From the NCBI GenBank assembly GCA_009911505.1, contig QXXL01000052.1:1-62306 (forward strand): a DNA stretch of 62,306 bases. Reading direction: 5' to 3'. Below the pieces are notes generated by a model that had not been told where the DNA came from, searched no databases, and worked only from the letters and a program-made list of their open reading frames with translations. Numbering within the stretch: position 1 is the stretch's first letter; every line of letters starts with the position of its first letter. Position numbers and translations under genes: made by a program. Below are positions 54,101 to 60,771 of the stretch, in pieces. This DNA comes from Lachnospiraceae bacterium. GTDB lineage: Bacteria > Bacillota > Clostridia > Lachnospirales > Lachnospiraceae.

Positions 54101-54413
54101 TTACACCTGTAATATCAGGCTTGTCTGCAGGCTTAGATACCCAGTAAAATTTCCATGTCCCGTCCAAATCAATATAATTTGGTGAATTTTTACCTAACCG
54201 TAAGGTTGGGTTTTGTTTGGCTGATTCCATGTCGTCAAACGGGATAATGGCAGATCTTGCCTCTGTCTGGTTAACACGGACTGCCTCTGGTGTCGTCCAT
54301 TCCTTGCCGGTAACAGGCTCAGCATGGACTGGTAATGCGTTGACGCTGGTGATACCAAGTGCGGTAATCGCAGTAAGGGCTGCCAGCGCAAGTCGTTTCA
54401 TTGCTTCTTTCAT
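45117..54413 (-). CDS. giant secreted GH2 beta-galactosidase-like protein with duplicated binding domains and Ala-rich coiled coil
   Basis: 3098-aa exported glycosidase. Order: signal peptide ~1-31 (ending NALPVHAEP); GH2 catalytic core ~45-1150 with acid/base Glu531 in YSLGNEAG and nucleophile Glu599 in MMEYQHSMGN; an extracellular module at ~1240-1446 repeated at ~1545-1760, each with FAG, DFDIS/DIDIS, EVWAHK, GWVKLA, RLVMN, DQGxWG; beta-sandwich units in between; three FIVAR-like helical repeats between ~2050 and 2615, around a lectin-like domain (~2220-2445); an Ala-rich heptad coiled coil ~2620-2995; fibronectin-III-like C-terminal module. No LPXTG. ATG 54411-54413 follows GGAGG. Probably a large surface enzyme for complex galactosides; attachment mode unknown. 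Confidence 0.93.
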   Translation of the reverse strand: MKEAMKRLALAALTAITALGITSVNALPVHAEPVTGKEWTTPEAVRVNQTEARSAIIPFDDMESAKQNPTLRLGKNSPNYIDLDGTWKFYWVSKPADKPDITGVTSIPENYFDITVPSSWQTNMQYAGWKGDEIDWPIYNNQDYPWETSGSEAGKQARGNGSAAPAAYNPVGTYMRTVTIDEKDIGNRFIITFNGVEAGFYLYVNGQAVGYDEDSFTTAEFDITDYLHAGENLIAAQVYHYTTGSYIENQDMIYYAGIHRDVYITKQPKVAIFDYNVETKFDSHNYDTANLELTVDVANITDQEAVRKVRVALYDGNGVVVPSVNGLEQQITPAAGKEASATFKATVANPKMWSAEIPNLYTLVMALCDSDGSVIQAVGKRVGFREFYVEGSGTKSEMRINGQNIEFYGVNRGEADPAGGHHIPYETIVKDVVNAKQLNINAIRTSHFPPDPNLIELADEYGLYIMDEVNVESHNARTMGIPAEAQYESGSGRVFPGNDRRYQNAMVDRMTSMVMRDKNNASVIIYSLGNEAGTDVSDKLAPDPQEGNFNRMIDVIKALDSEKLIHYQGWVGNRRVDINGAMYPTYNPSITDKPYIMMEYQHSMGNTGGDFEKYTDGFESSARYQGGFIWDYVDQSAYTPKDGKGGPGLEKDDLFFGFDHSWKQNSDDYNFCVNGFIFPDRTWSPQAYEIKYRHQDLKFAQTKEQAAAHKFTLKNFNRFKNANYYELKWTVLEDGKELFSGIFTNDAASLAPPTGSIAGASEKELTVPYQIENPKAGAEYILQIDYCLKEDHLYAKKGYVQGSEQFAIDVKVEDKVVELHTMAALTTDNGETEVTVSGTTADEKPFTVIFNKETGLMTAYRVGGKDLISKAPVGSFFRPETDQNAAINGTNWTKAGEAYDNWFDQGENMKDVSVRVTSVIPQVTQFLVNAKLQNGSDFATTYTVYGNATVVVTAKLTPSDTAPSQLGEFGMWMQIPKEYENMSWYGRGPSETYWNRKAGNMTGVWNGTVTEQFVPYLRSQENGNKTDVRWLALRNEEGEGLLAAMTYGEGYTGDMLEAVALHYTAEEISTHRSGNWYPFQAEATEDVNLRLLLHQKGVGNVNWSGEPVSAVINKNNSGLLEYSYTLMPLSKETDPMEKSKEIPGQMPEIPTITSIGFDDKIVSDFDPETLEYTVELPSGYEGVPVVSANGPSTLDISCKQAEQIPGTAVVTVVYQSGETGLLSEVEYQVHFDPGNSSLERMLSSLVTIPSMTADQPVIHPGGRLLYGYSGYGSIFQNYSNGTGVLTLGPGNAQTTYQTGFAGNTTQILDIDISGLNPVSFSGAAGIDWLLKPNQSKSSIIFEVWAHKDVSVLTEEYYRNPEHIDPEIDSNGSADWTASGWVKLAASPLITGNAADPKYIFTELPMTYAQGETTKAYEAIRLVMNANGDKGHDQGVWGNPRIMTIADEWPGSGFEEPKEDSVRIQVNGVDLEGFDPGTKEYNVTLNYGAALPQVTAQVYENGGSVPVKVSQISGLPGDVTVSYDNGAPTAYTIHFTKDSAIEGASAYLPDLVELAGVEGPASYRNGNLLYAYTGAGAIYKDRSEGSGNVTKLQLKKDDSAIQMYGHGFAGRAQQVLDFDISSQKAGIFRADVGIDYVMKPGAGIQSAEGPTVRFEVWAHKNVAQISYGNTKMTPDGTDQDGFEQQGWVKLAESPVMSNGDYNGTLETQENLHRFNVDLTYLDGKETKSYEALRLVMNPVDGSVTDDQGIWGDARVDFIQEETALMELPILDNTKIVADENGVSVPVLLNSIDTSADRIFDIMLVAYDEEGRLAGYTTERYNAKDTGSNIDSTIAVNYDTAAAGDSRQVFMIWYGDETAAPVFGAFTRTGNGGFVYDKLSYVNGIAENPKASVSIDAAKDEVTVTGTGFEPNSALSFTALYEQGRAGRAASYELPDYIGQLKADASGKFRYTYVSNYDVDEKSNIDVAIGGQGLAATVKATTRTASSPDRAPVVNKPGTAVYNDKMIDVSQIEGLFDLDPNAGSPRYSVVRGGTGEAVMEKDGKTLNVSVPGTIRIGAVTAPTDTHASGARVIAVLTVNNNSDRSVLAELISLAQSKEGTDYTAESYAALQDAIEAAELTAADANALQNALDEGALSVLQAICGLQAAGSTHPMTAGELHAAIALAELKQEINFTAASWENLQAALTLAKETAALETIPQQTLETAITELLAALGGMEIQQERTYLQDFNAQAALPEGWRGLPYNNMAQFLAVEAASGAPAGYPESVTGNAVHATGSGGGARGARIAYSEYGTPVQATYDFDVYLNPSPTSGPNVFYLEQGNPETPPNAGTSGYPLTSTFFALANGMTAANTLEYYDYDAKNWVAVSNGNGKWLHVTVKADFAQGKVSFTIKNGDTVLAEVPGEAALSFADTVTAFNRITMAAPRNGGTVNCNIWLDNFAVTGVFTSGKIQVTQVGVKEEGVQVPSGTALKDLKAELAKLTFTAQVESGIVPAPVNEASLWTVEGYDGTAGTYQATAKVALPAGFEWAAEASDTVAVTVTVADISAEVDKEALNTLITRAEAKEEADYTEESFAALKTALDAAKETAAKEDASQEEVDTAKAALQEALDNLAAKNPETALKDILEKAEAAQKAAEDAEKEAKDAAKASEDAKKDAVTAQSDAQAAASDAADAKQKAGEAQKKAEDAQQKAETARNEALAAQAAAADAQQKADAAKLAAEDAQKLAQTNQEEAEAAQRAAEDAQDAAELAYQNAKTAAENAEAAETNAKTAAENANTAAENAKTAELNALTAQEAAEDAMRNAQACETNASVSASAAQTAQAAATAAKDAAKGYKDDAQAAAAAAAEALEQAQSAKQQAAAAKDEAVSAKEAVTKARDDAQEAKREALDAKNDAALSAIKASNASDMAQNAYTMADAARKLAETYQNGAQAAQDLAKAYRDGAVEAQRLAREAQAKAEQAAREAEEALKQVQKEAEEKLAAADQKLTSADRNLKKTETLVAKQRFKNRKAVILSKKSTKKRQVKLNWKYIKEAEGYVIQCSTNAKFDSIKTVEVKGGDSQAKTIKGLKSGKKYYFRMRAYRTINGKRVYSKYSAKKSLKVR

Positions 54414-54890
54414 TTCTGTCCTCCTTTTTGGCATGCATAATTGATGAGTTCCGGGAAGCATGCCTGTCCCGAAACAGATGTCCGTATGCTCTCCCCCTTT
54501 CTGTTATATGTATCTGCATTAGTACTACAGCGAACTTTCCGCATCCATGCGCTCCTGACTACGTTATTGGATACCTTGTCCGGTAAAAATTACTTTATAT
54601 AATAAAAACAAGAAATCCCCTGGAGCCCAGCCAAAACCGTAGCTAGGAAACAGGAAGGCGTCACAAAAGTCCAGCTTCTAACCAGCGCTTCAATTTCTGG
54701 CCGCATGAAGCAATAGATAACCCCCTGTACAATCAGCAGATAAAATTCCTCTATTTTAGTTTAACATGCATTATGGGATGGGCAAGAAAACATTTTATAG
54801 TTTTTGGGTTCATTTTATAGATATAGATAATAGAAAAGAAATGGCCATACCATATTTTCGGCATAGACATTTTACAGACTAAATAATTAG
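54414..54890. other. gene-free interval upstream of the giant GH2 gene
   Basis: About 480 nt without a credible reading frame on either strand. It holds the 5' leader of the 3098-aa gene. I could not find a consensus promoter pair here; a rich set of AT boxes at 54590-54605 and 54740-54850 leaves several possibilities. No known riboswitch or repeat was seen apart from the GAGCGTGTT element at its end. Confidence 0.5.
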
Positions 54891-54901
54891 AGCGTGTTAA
54901 C

Positions 54902-54957
54902 AAAAGCGCAATCCGGCGGAGACAATACAGCAAACATTGCCCCGCCGCAGATTGCGC
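54902..54957 (-). terminator. terminator of the efflux operon
   Basis: GCGCAATC (54906-54913) pairs with GATTGCGC (54950-54957) with a further CGGCGG/CCGCCG stem inside; the minus transcript continues TTTTGTTAAC. A GAGCGTGTT repeat element directly follows. Confidence 0.85.
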
Positions 54958-54983
54958 CTTCCCCTGCAGCCCCCTTACACTTT

Positions 54984-56237
54984 TTATTCCCTTCTAAGCG
55001 CCTCAATAGGATTCAGATTCGCCGCCTTATAAGAAGGCAGCATCCCAAATACAATCCCAATCAGCATAGAAAAAATCACCGATCCAATCGCGGCTGGAAC
55101 ACTAATTGCCACTGGCATTTCACTGACCTTGGATATAATTTCCGCCAGCACAATTCCCGACACGACGCCTAAAATCCCGCCCATACTTGTAAGCACGGCT
55201 GCCTCTGTCAAAAACTGCCCTAAAATATTGGACTTCCTAGCCCCAATGGCTTTCTTTAGCCCAATTTCCTGCGTACGCTCCGTTACCGACACCAGCATAA
55301 TATTCATAACGCCAATCCCGCCGACAATCAAAGAAATACCCGCAATCCAGATCAACATGCTGTTGGTAGACTTTCCAAGCTCCTGGATCTGCCTGGCCTG
55401 CTCCAGCAAATCCTCTGCTTTGTACTTAATCGTATCGTCACTAGTACTTAAATAACTGTTTAAAATACTTGCCCCTTCTTTTCCGGCATTTGTCATATCG
55501 TCTGTAGACGCCACTTTAATCACCAGGTTCTGTGGCTCATCAAACTGATAAATAATAGGCCACGCTGTATCTGGGACATACACCTTACCCGCTGAATCCT
55601 GTGAATAAGTATAATAATCCTCTATACTATTAATTACTGGCTCAAACTGCTTTGACTTTGCGACCACACCGACCACAACAAACGGCTCTTTGCGGATTTC
55701 CACCGTTTTGCCCAGCGGATCTTCCCCCTGGAACAGCGCGTCAGCAGATTCCTTATCCAATAACGCCACTTTACGGAACATAGTATAATCCTTCTCTGTA
55801 AAGCCGCGCCCTTTTTTAATAATATAATTACAGGTATCAAAATAGTTCTCATCCGCACCAATTACATAACCGCCCGACAGCGCCGTGTTTAAATGGTAAA
55901 CGCCGCCATAGTCCTGCCTGGATAAATACAAAGATGCATTGTCTACATTTTTGATATCCTTTACCTGCTCTAAAACCTCAGGCGTAATAACCGGGACGCC
56001 TGCCGGAACACCCTCGTATCCCATTTCATAAGTCCAGTCGCCCTGATAAAGGGCAATTTCCACTGTATTGTCCCCGGAACCAATCAAATTTTCTTTAATC
56101 TGTTCATTCGTCCCCTGAATTGTAGAAACAATAGCAATAATCGCTGCAATACCAATGATAATGCCAAGCATCGTCAGGAAGGAACGCATTTTATGCGACC
56201 AGATGCCTTTAAATGATAAACGGATATTTTCAAACAT
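54984..56237 (-). CDS. MacB/FtsX-type ABC permease
   Basis: 417-aa permease with one N-terminal membrane helix (~20-42; FLTMLGIIIGIAAIIAIV), a large extracytoplasmic MacB core domain (~45-270) and three C-terminal helices (~290-410) with ERTQEIGLKKAIGARKSNIL. This topology does mechanotransmission rather than classical channel transport. It works with the ATPase at 57854-58558 and the adaptors beside it. The frame opens at 56387; ATG 56235-56237 begins the family N terminus (MFENIRLSFKGI), with AAGGAGAA upstream. Last gene of the operon. Exported compound unknown; antimicrobial peptides or lipids are typical for this class. Confidence 0.94.
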   Translation of the reverse strand: MFENIRLSFKGIWSHKMRSFLTMLGIIIGIAAIIAIVSTIQGTNEQIKENLIGSGDNTVEIALYQGDWTYEMGYEGVPAGVPVITPEVLEQVKDIKNVDNASLYLSRQDYGGVYHLNTALSGGYVIGADENYFDTCNYIIKKGRGFTEKDYTMFRKVALLDKESADALFQGEDPLGKTVEIRKEPFVVVGVVAKSKQFEPVINSIEDYYTYSQDSAGKVYVPDTAWPIIYQFDEPQNLVIKVASTDDMTNAGKEGASILNSYLSTSDDTIKYKAEDLLEQARQIQELGKSTNSMLIWIAGISLIVGGIGVMNIMLVSVTERTQEIGLKKAIGARKSNILGQFLTEAAVLTSMGGILGVVSGIVLAEIISKVSEMPVAISVPAAIGSVIFSMLIGIVFGMLPSYKAANLNPIEALRRE

Positions 56238-56250
56238 GGTATTCTCCTTC

Positions 56251-57873
56251 CTAAAAGCCTTCTGCATCCACCGCTTTGATTCCTTCTTTTGCGGTTTTCC
56301 CGTACGGAAATGCAATCCGGTCCGTCTCCTGCAAACCGGATTTAATTTCGATGGAAGAGCCGTATAAAGTCCTCCCGGTCTGGACATATTGTTTTACTAG
56401 GCGGTTTTCCTCATCCGCCTTTAAAACATAATACCTGCCATCCTCCTCCCGCACATATGCCTTGTCGATAAATAACGCATTGGTATCCTTCTTTTCGGCA
56501 ACTGGAGTGATGGAAAGCTCCAGATAATCTCCATTTGTAAGCCCTTCCGCATTTTCGATATATGCCATAAACGAATAATAAGATACATTGGGATTGCCTT
56601 CTCCATAATATCCGCCGTTATTTTCGGATGGATATTCGGAAATTTCCATAATGGTTGCTGCATACATCTGGCCATTATTCCAGGAATTGGCGGAAATCTC
56701 CTGGCCGACCTCAATCTGATCCAGCATCAGCTCACTAATACTGCCTTCTATATACATCCCTTCTGCACCAGTAATCTCTATAAATGCGGATCCGTCAACC
56801 GGGGGGTTTTCCGGATCCCCTGCGGTTTTTACAATACCGTCAATGGTTGCCAGCACAGAAGAAGCTTCCTGGTCTTTTTTTAATTTTTCCAGTTCCAGTT
56901 CTGATTTTTTCTTTTCAATCTGTAATTTCTTTAATTCGCTTTCTTTTTCGGCAATTTCTTTCCGAAGCTCGTCTGCCGTATATGTAGGCTGGTTAGATTC
57001 GCTTTCTGTAGACTGTGTATTCTTTTGCTCAGTTGAATTTTTTTCGGTGTCCTCTTCTATTTCAACTCCATCTTCAATCTCCTCCTGCGATGCGACAGAC
57101 CATTTGGAATCGTCTGCCACCGAATGCCAATCAGCGCCGTTTACCGTCCAGCAGCTTAAAAGGGTACCTTCTTTGATACTGTTGCCGCTCCAGATTTCAA
57201 ATGCGGCAACCTGCTCTTTTTTCATGAGACGGTTTAAGTACGAGCCCGTTACATAGCTTTCCTGGGTACACAAAAACCGGTACGGCTGCTCAGGCGTCCC
57301 CTTCCCCTCGTAGGGCTTGGCTGTTTTGTCAATATAATTGTACGCATCCCCGTCTTTTTTTTGTACCTGAAGTATCACGACTGTGGAATTGTTTTTCTTA
57401 GTAGCCGTCGTTGTATCCGGCTTTTTGGTTCTGGTTGACGAATTGCCAGACGAAGTGTTAGATACGGGTGTGATTTTTTTAAGCTTTTCAATCTCACGCT
57501 CTGCCAGCTTAATATCATTATCTGTACCCTGCAGCTCAAGCTGCTCCATTTCAATCTGCAGCTGCACATCCGTGGTATCATATACCAGCAGCTGATCTCC
57601 CACGCTAACCGAATCCCCTTCAGCCACTTTTAGCTCTGCCACTGTCTTATCTTCAATATACACTGACTGTACATGGTCGTTTGCCACATACCCTACGCTT
57701 GTCATGTCATCGCCCATAAATCCCCAGCTTAAGTTGGAAACAGCCCTTACCTCCGCCTGCGTATTTTCACTCTGGTAATTTTGGTATGCATAAACGCCGC
57801 CTGTGCCTGCGCCTCCAAGAACCGCCAGTACAACAAGCCAAATAATTACTTTTTTAATCTTTTTCTTCTTCAT
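56251..57873 (-). CDS. efflux adaptor (HlyD/MacA-like) with inserted domain in the coiled-coil hairpin
   Basis: 540-aa membrane-fusion protein. Membrane anchor ~7-30; lipoyl half ~68-100 (VAEGDSVSVGDQLLVYDTT); first hairpin helix ~102-133; then about 165 residues that normal adaptors lack (~134-298), comprising a Ser/Thr-rich linker, a compact domain (~164-250; VVILQVQKKDGDAYNYIDKT, FEIWSGNSIKEGTLLSCWTV) and an acidic/Gln-rich linker; second hairpin helix ~299-338; second lipoyl half, beta-barrel and C-terminal domain. Gram-positives have no outer-membrane channel, so the adaptor may face the wall. It starts 20 nt inside the end of the ATPase gene (translational coupling) and is followed by the permease. 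Confidence 0.9.
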   Translation of the reverse strand: MKKKKIKKVIIWLVVLAVLGGAGTGGVYAYQNYQSENTQAEVRAVSNLSWGFMGDDMTSVGYVANDHVQSVYIEDKTVAELKVAEGDSVSVGDQLLVYDTTDVQLQIEMEQLELQGTDNDIKLAEREIEKLKKITPVSNTSSGNSSTRTKKPDTTTATKKNNSTVVILQVQKKDGDAYNYIDKTAKPYEGKGTPEQPYRFLCTQESYVTGSYLNRLMKKEQVAAFEIWSGNSIKEGTLLSCWTVNGADWHSVADDSKWSVASQEEIEDGVEIEEDTEKNSTEQKNTQSTESESNQPTYTADELRKEIAEKESELKKLQIEKKKSELELEKLKKDQEASSVLATIDGIVKTAGDPENPPVDGSAFIEITGAEGMYIEGSISELMLDQIEVGQEISANSWNNGQMYAATIMEISEYPSENNGGYYGEGNPNVSYYSFMAYIENAEGLTNGDYLELSITPVAEKKDTNALFIDKAYVREEDGRYYVLKADEENRLVKQYVQTGRTLYGSSIEIKSGLQETDRIAFPYGKTAKEGIKAVDAEGF

Positions 57874-58558
57874 GACGGGCCTCCTCTCCTACTTCCCTGG
57901 AAATCTCGCCATCAATAATATGATAAACCTGCTTTGCATGGTCTGCAATCTTTTTGTCGTGGGTAATCATCACGATTGTAACACCTTCTTCATTTAGTTT
58001 CTGAAATAATTCCATAATCTGCGCGCCAGATTTAGAATCTAACGCCCCAGTTGGCTCGTCCGCCAGCAAGATCTTGGGATTATTCACCATTGCCCTTGCA
58101 ATGGCAACACGCTGCTTCTGCCCGCCGGAAAGCTGGGTCGGCATAAATGTTGCACGATCCTCCAGCCCAACCCGCCCCAACGCTTTTAATGCGCGTTCCT
58201 TCCGCTCTTTTTTCTTAACGCCCGCATAGCTTAAGGGCAGGGAGACGTTTTCTAAGGCGGATTCCCTGGGCATCAGATGGAAGCTCTGGAACACAAAACC
58301 AATACTGTTTAACCGCACATTAGACAGCTCCTTGTCCTTTAACGCCAGCACATCTGTCCCCGCCAGCAAAAATTCCCCTGAGGTCGGGCGGTCCAGGCAG
58401 CCGATAATATTCATAAGCGTCGTCTTGCCGGAACCGCTTGGCCCCATAATCGCCACATATTCGCCTTCCTCCACCTGCAATGAGATGTCTTTTAATACCG
58501 GGACGACAAGCTTATCCTGGTTATAATCTTTATAAATATTCTTCAAATCCAGTATCAT
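57854..58558 (-). CDS. MacB-type ABC transporter ATP-binding protein
   Basis: 234-aa ATPase of the LolD/MacB family. Walker [13 protein letters not shown]-loop region [17 protein letters not shown], signature [20 protein letters not shown], Walker [13 protein letters not shown] and the switch ITHD. It energises the MacB-like permease two genes downstream. Start ATG 58558 with GGAGGTGT in front, 14 nt behind the first adaptor gene; its end overlaps the second adaptor gene by 20 nt. Confidence 0.97.
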   Translation of the reverse strand: MILDLKNIYKDYNQDKLVVPVLKDISLQVEEGEYVAIMGPSGSGKTTLMNIIGCLDRPTSGEFLLAGTDVLALKDKELSNVRLNSIGFVFQSFHLMPRESALENVSLPLSYAGVKKKERKERALKALGRVGLEDRATFMPTQLSGGQKQRVAIARAMVNNPKILLADEPTGALDSKSGAQIMELFQKLNEEGVTIVMITHDKKIADHAKQVYHIIDGEISREVGEEARHEEEKD

Positions 58559-58572
58559 CCATACACCTCCGG

Positions 58573-60090
58573 CTACTCTTCGTCAAAGCTGCCATCCGGA
58601 TCGGCTTCAGCATCCATGTCGGAATCCTCAAGATCCCAATCCTCCAAATCTGACTCCAGGTTAGAATCCATAATCCCATCCATTCCATCCATGTTAGCGT
58701 CTTCCATATCAAAATTATCCATATCTACTCCATCCATACCCGCTTCCGTACCGCCCTGGTTATACAAATCGGATGTATAATCAACGTCTTCCATATCCGT
58801 TACAGTCTGTACGCCTTCATAAAGCCCTTCCATTGGGAATGCAATGAGATCGTCCTCTGTCAGGCCAGACAAAATCTCATATTCGTCCAGCTCTTCATCA
58901 TATTCGCCCAGCTCCACCCTACGTTTTTCCAGCTTGCCACTTCCATTGTCCGCCCACACATAAGCAGGCCCGCTTCCTGGTTCCATACCCATATCATCCT
59001 CAAAATCCGAGTACATTTCCGTATCGCCAAAAAGCTCTTCTGTACCAAATAAATCCTCCTGCGGTTCCATAAACATCTCTGTACCGCCCAAGACACTCTC
59101 ACCGCCGTTTTCGGCATCTTCAAATACAATATACCCGCTGAAAAGCCAGATCCCTTCTTTTTCTTCCATCTGGCCGCCGTCCAGCTCAATTAACACATGC
59201 TGGCCTAACATCAGCCCGTCAGCATCATCCATTACAACGTAAAACGGATATTTGCTGGATGAAGTAGCAGAGTCAGATTCGCCCATAGACATATTGTCAT
59301 CGTCACTGGAGCTTGGTTCGCCTGTATCAAGGCTGTCCACAGTTCCCGTCCATGTCAATTCTTCATCCACCCTCGAACGGATAATCACATCTACACCACT
59401 GGCAATCATACTGACATTCTGCTCGTTAGCCATCCCCTGTATACGGTATTCCCCCGCCGAAAGGATTGTCATAAATGCAGATGCCTCTTGATCCGGGGCT
59501 TTCCCATCATTGATAGTCTTGATTACGCCGGAGGCTGTACTTGTAACCTGGGAATTGTCTATTTTCTTTTGCACTTTATCCATTTCCAGTTTTTTGCTGG
59601 ATTTTTCATACTCAGCCTGCTTGATTTGTGTCTGGATGGTTTGAATCTGTGTAGTGTATTCAAATTTGTCACCTTCCGCAGCGGCATTGCGCTCTTTTTC
59701 AAGCTCCTGGATCTGGTTTTTGTAATTGCTGATTTCGATATCCTGATTCTCAAGCTCCAATTTAGCCTGTTCCAGCTCCATTTTCAGATCTTCGGTGTCA
59801 TAAGAAAACAAAGGGGTACCCTCTGATACTTCATCACCGACTTCTACAAGTATTTCCTTCACAGTACGCTCCGAGTCAGCATTGATTTCTACTGTTTTCT
59901 GAGGCTGTACCACTCCGGAATAACGGTTCTGCGCGCCTGATGCAGTGCCCATAATGGTTGATACTTTCTGCACATAAACCCTGTCGTTACTGTCCTTGCC
60001 GTTATTCCCCAGGAAATACCAAATCCCTCCTGCTGCCGCTGCTGCGAGTGCAATCGCCCCTAAGATAACAGCTACTTTTTTCTTACCCAT
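58573..60090 (-). CDS. efflux adaptor (HlyD/MacA-like) with acidic C-terminal tail
   Basis: 505-aa membrane-fusion protein, first gene of the efflux operon. Membrane anchor ~5-26; lipoyl part with VEVGDEVSEGTPLFSYDTED; long coiled-coil hairpin ~97-180 (MELEQAKLELENQDIEISNY to KKLEMDKVQKKIDN); second lipoyl half, beta barrel, then a low-complexity acidic loop (~325-380) and a C-terminal tail (~432-505) in which 30 of 74 residues are Asp or Glu, with many Met and no Lys or Arg. The tail could bind metal or a cationic peptide; this is inference. Start ATG has AGGAGG upstream. Confidence 0.9.
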   Translation of the reverse strand: MGKKKVAVILGAIALAAAAAGGIWYFLGNNGKDSNDRVYVQKVSTIMGTASGAQNRYSGVVQPQKTVEINADSERTVKEILVEVGDEVSEGTPLFSYDTEDLKMELEQAKLELENQDIEISNYKNQIQELEKERNAAAEGDKFEYTTQIQTIQTQIKQAEYEKSSKKLEMDKVQKKIDNSQVTSTASGVIKTINDGKAPDQEASAFMTILSAGEYRIQGMANEQNVSMIASGVDVIIRSRVDEELTWTGTVDSLDTGEPSSSDDDNMSMGESDSATSSSKYPFYVVMDDADGLMLGQHVLIELDGGQMEEKEGIWLFSGYIVFEDAENGGESVLGGTEMFMEPQEDLFGTEELFGDTEMYSDFEDDMGMEPGSGPAYVWADNGSGKLEKRRVELGEYDEELDEYEILSGLTEDDLIAFPMEGLYEGVQTVTDMEDVDYTSDLYNQGGTEAGMDGVDMDNFDMEDANMDGMDGIMDSNLESDLEDWDLEDSDMDAEADPDGSFDEE

Positions 60091-60433
60091 TCTATCCTCC
60101 TATTTGCTATGAGGTATGCCCAGAAATACTTTGCGGAAGATATACTGCGTAATATCCGGGATACCTGATATAATTCAACTAATGCCGCAGGCATGCTATG
60201 CCCGTTTCTATCTTATCATTATCTTATTATAAATACAAATTTTTTTGATTAAATTTTCCTTAAAATTATAAAATAACATATGGCCTATCATCAAGGGTTT
60301 TGGCATTCCTTGCCACTAATACAACACTAATAAACGCCTGTGCAGGTTAGCCAAGCAGCTCATTTATCCCCTCAGACGCTTTCATTGAGGAAGCATTGTA
60401 CATTGTTTTATATTCCTTTTTTAGTCTCCTGCT
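60091..60433. other. gene-free interval upstream of the efflux operon
   Basis: Contains the 5' leader of the efflux operon with two TATAAT/GATAAT-like boxes around 60200-60235 on the minus strand but no good -35 partner, and a short GC hairpin around GCATGCCTGCGGCAT (60185-60200). Beyond 60260 nothing recognisable is present before the repeat modules. Confidence 0.5.
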
Positions 60434-60454
60434 GGCTAAGGGGCTCTAAAGCAT
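60434..60454. repeat. inverted copy of the 18-38 repeat module
   Basis: Exact reverse complement of window positions 18-38. It lies in a ~150-nt GC-rich block (60430-60585) that also holds the 18-nt direct repeat of 63-80 at 60522-60539. No reading frame. Confidence 0.8.
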
Positions 60455-60599
60455 ACCATTTTCACGTTCTCAGCTGACGCAACCACCGTAACCGCGCCGT
60501 CCATGGCTCGATTACGGTTTGCCCTGCCCTCTGACTGACTACGGTTCTGGCTGGCCTACAGAGGAGCGTGATCTTAGTATTCTAAATTATACACATAGA

Positions 60600-60638
60600 A
60601 AATAGTCACCCTGCCCCGTAAAGACAGAATGACTATTT
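60600..60638 (-). terminator. hairpin downstream of glyA
   Basis: AAATAGTCA (60600-60608) pairs with TGACTATTT (60630-60638) with an inner CTG/CAG stem. It is 134 nt beyond the glyA stop; T-rich sequence is limited, so termination is only probable. Confidence 0.5.
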
Positions 60639-60771
60639 ATGATTACTTATTATTTTCCCGGAGCAGATAGGCTTCATCTATCTTCCCCAATTGTCTTGTT
60701 AAGCATATTATACATAATCCAGACATGGATTACATCCATAAAAATACCCCTTTAAACCGTCAAACACTTCT

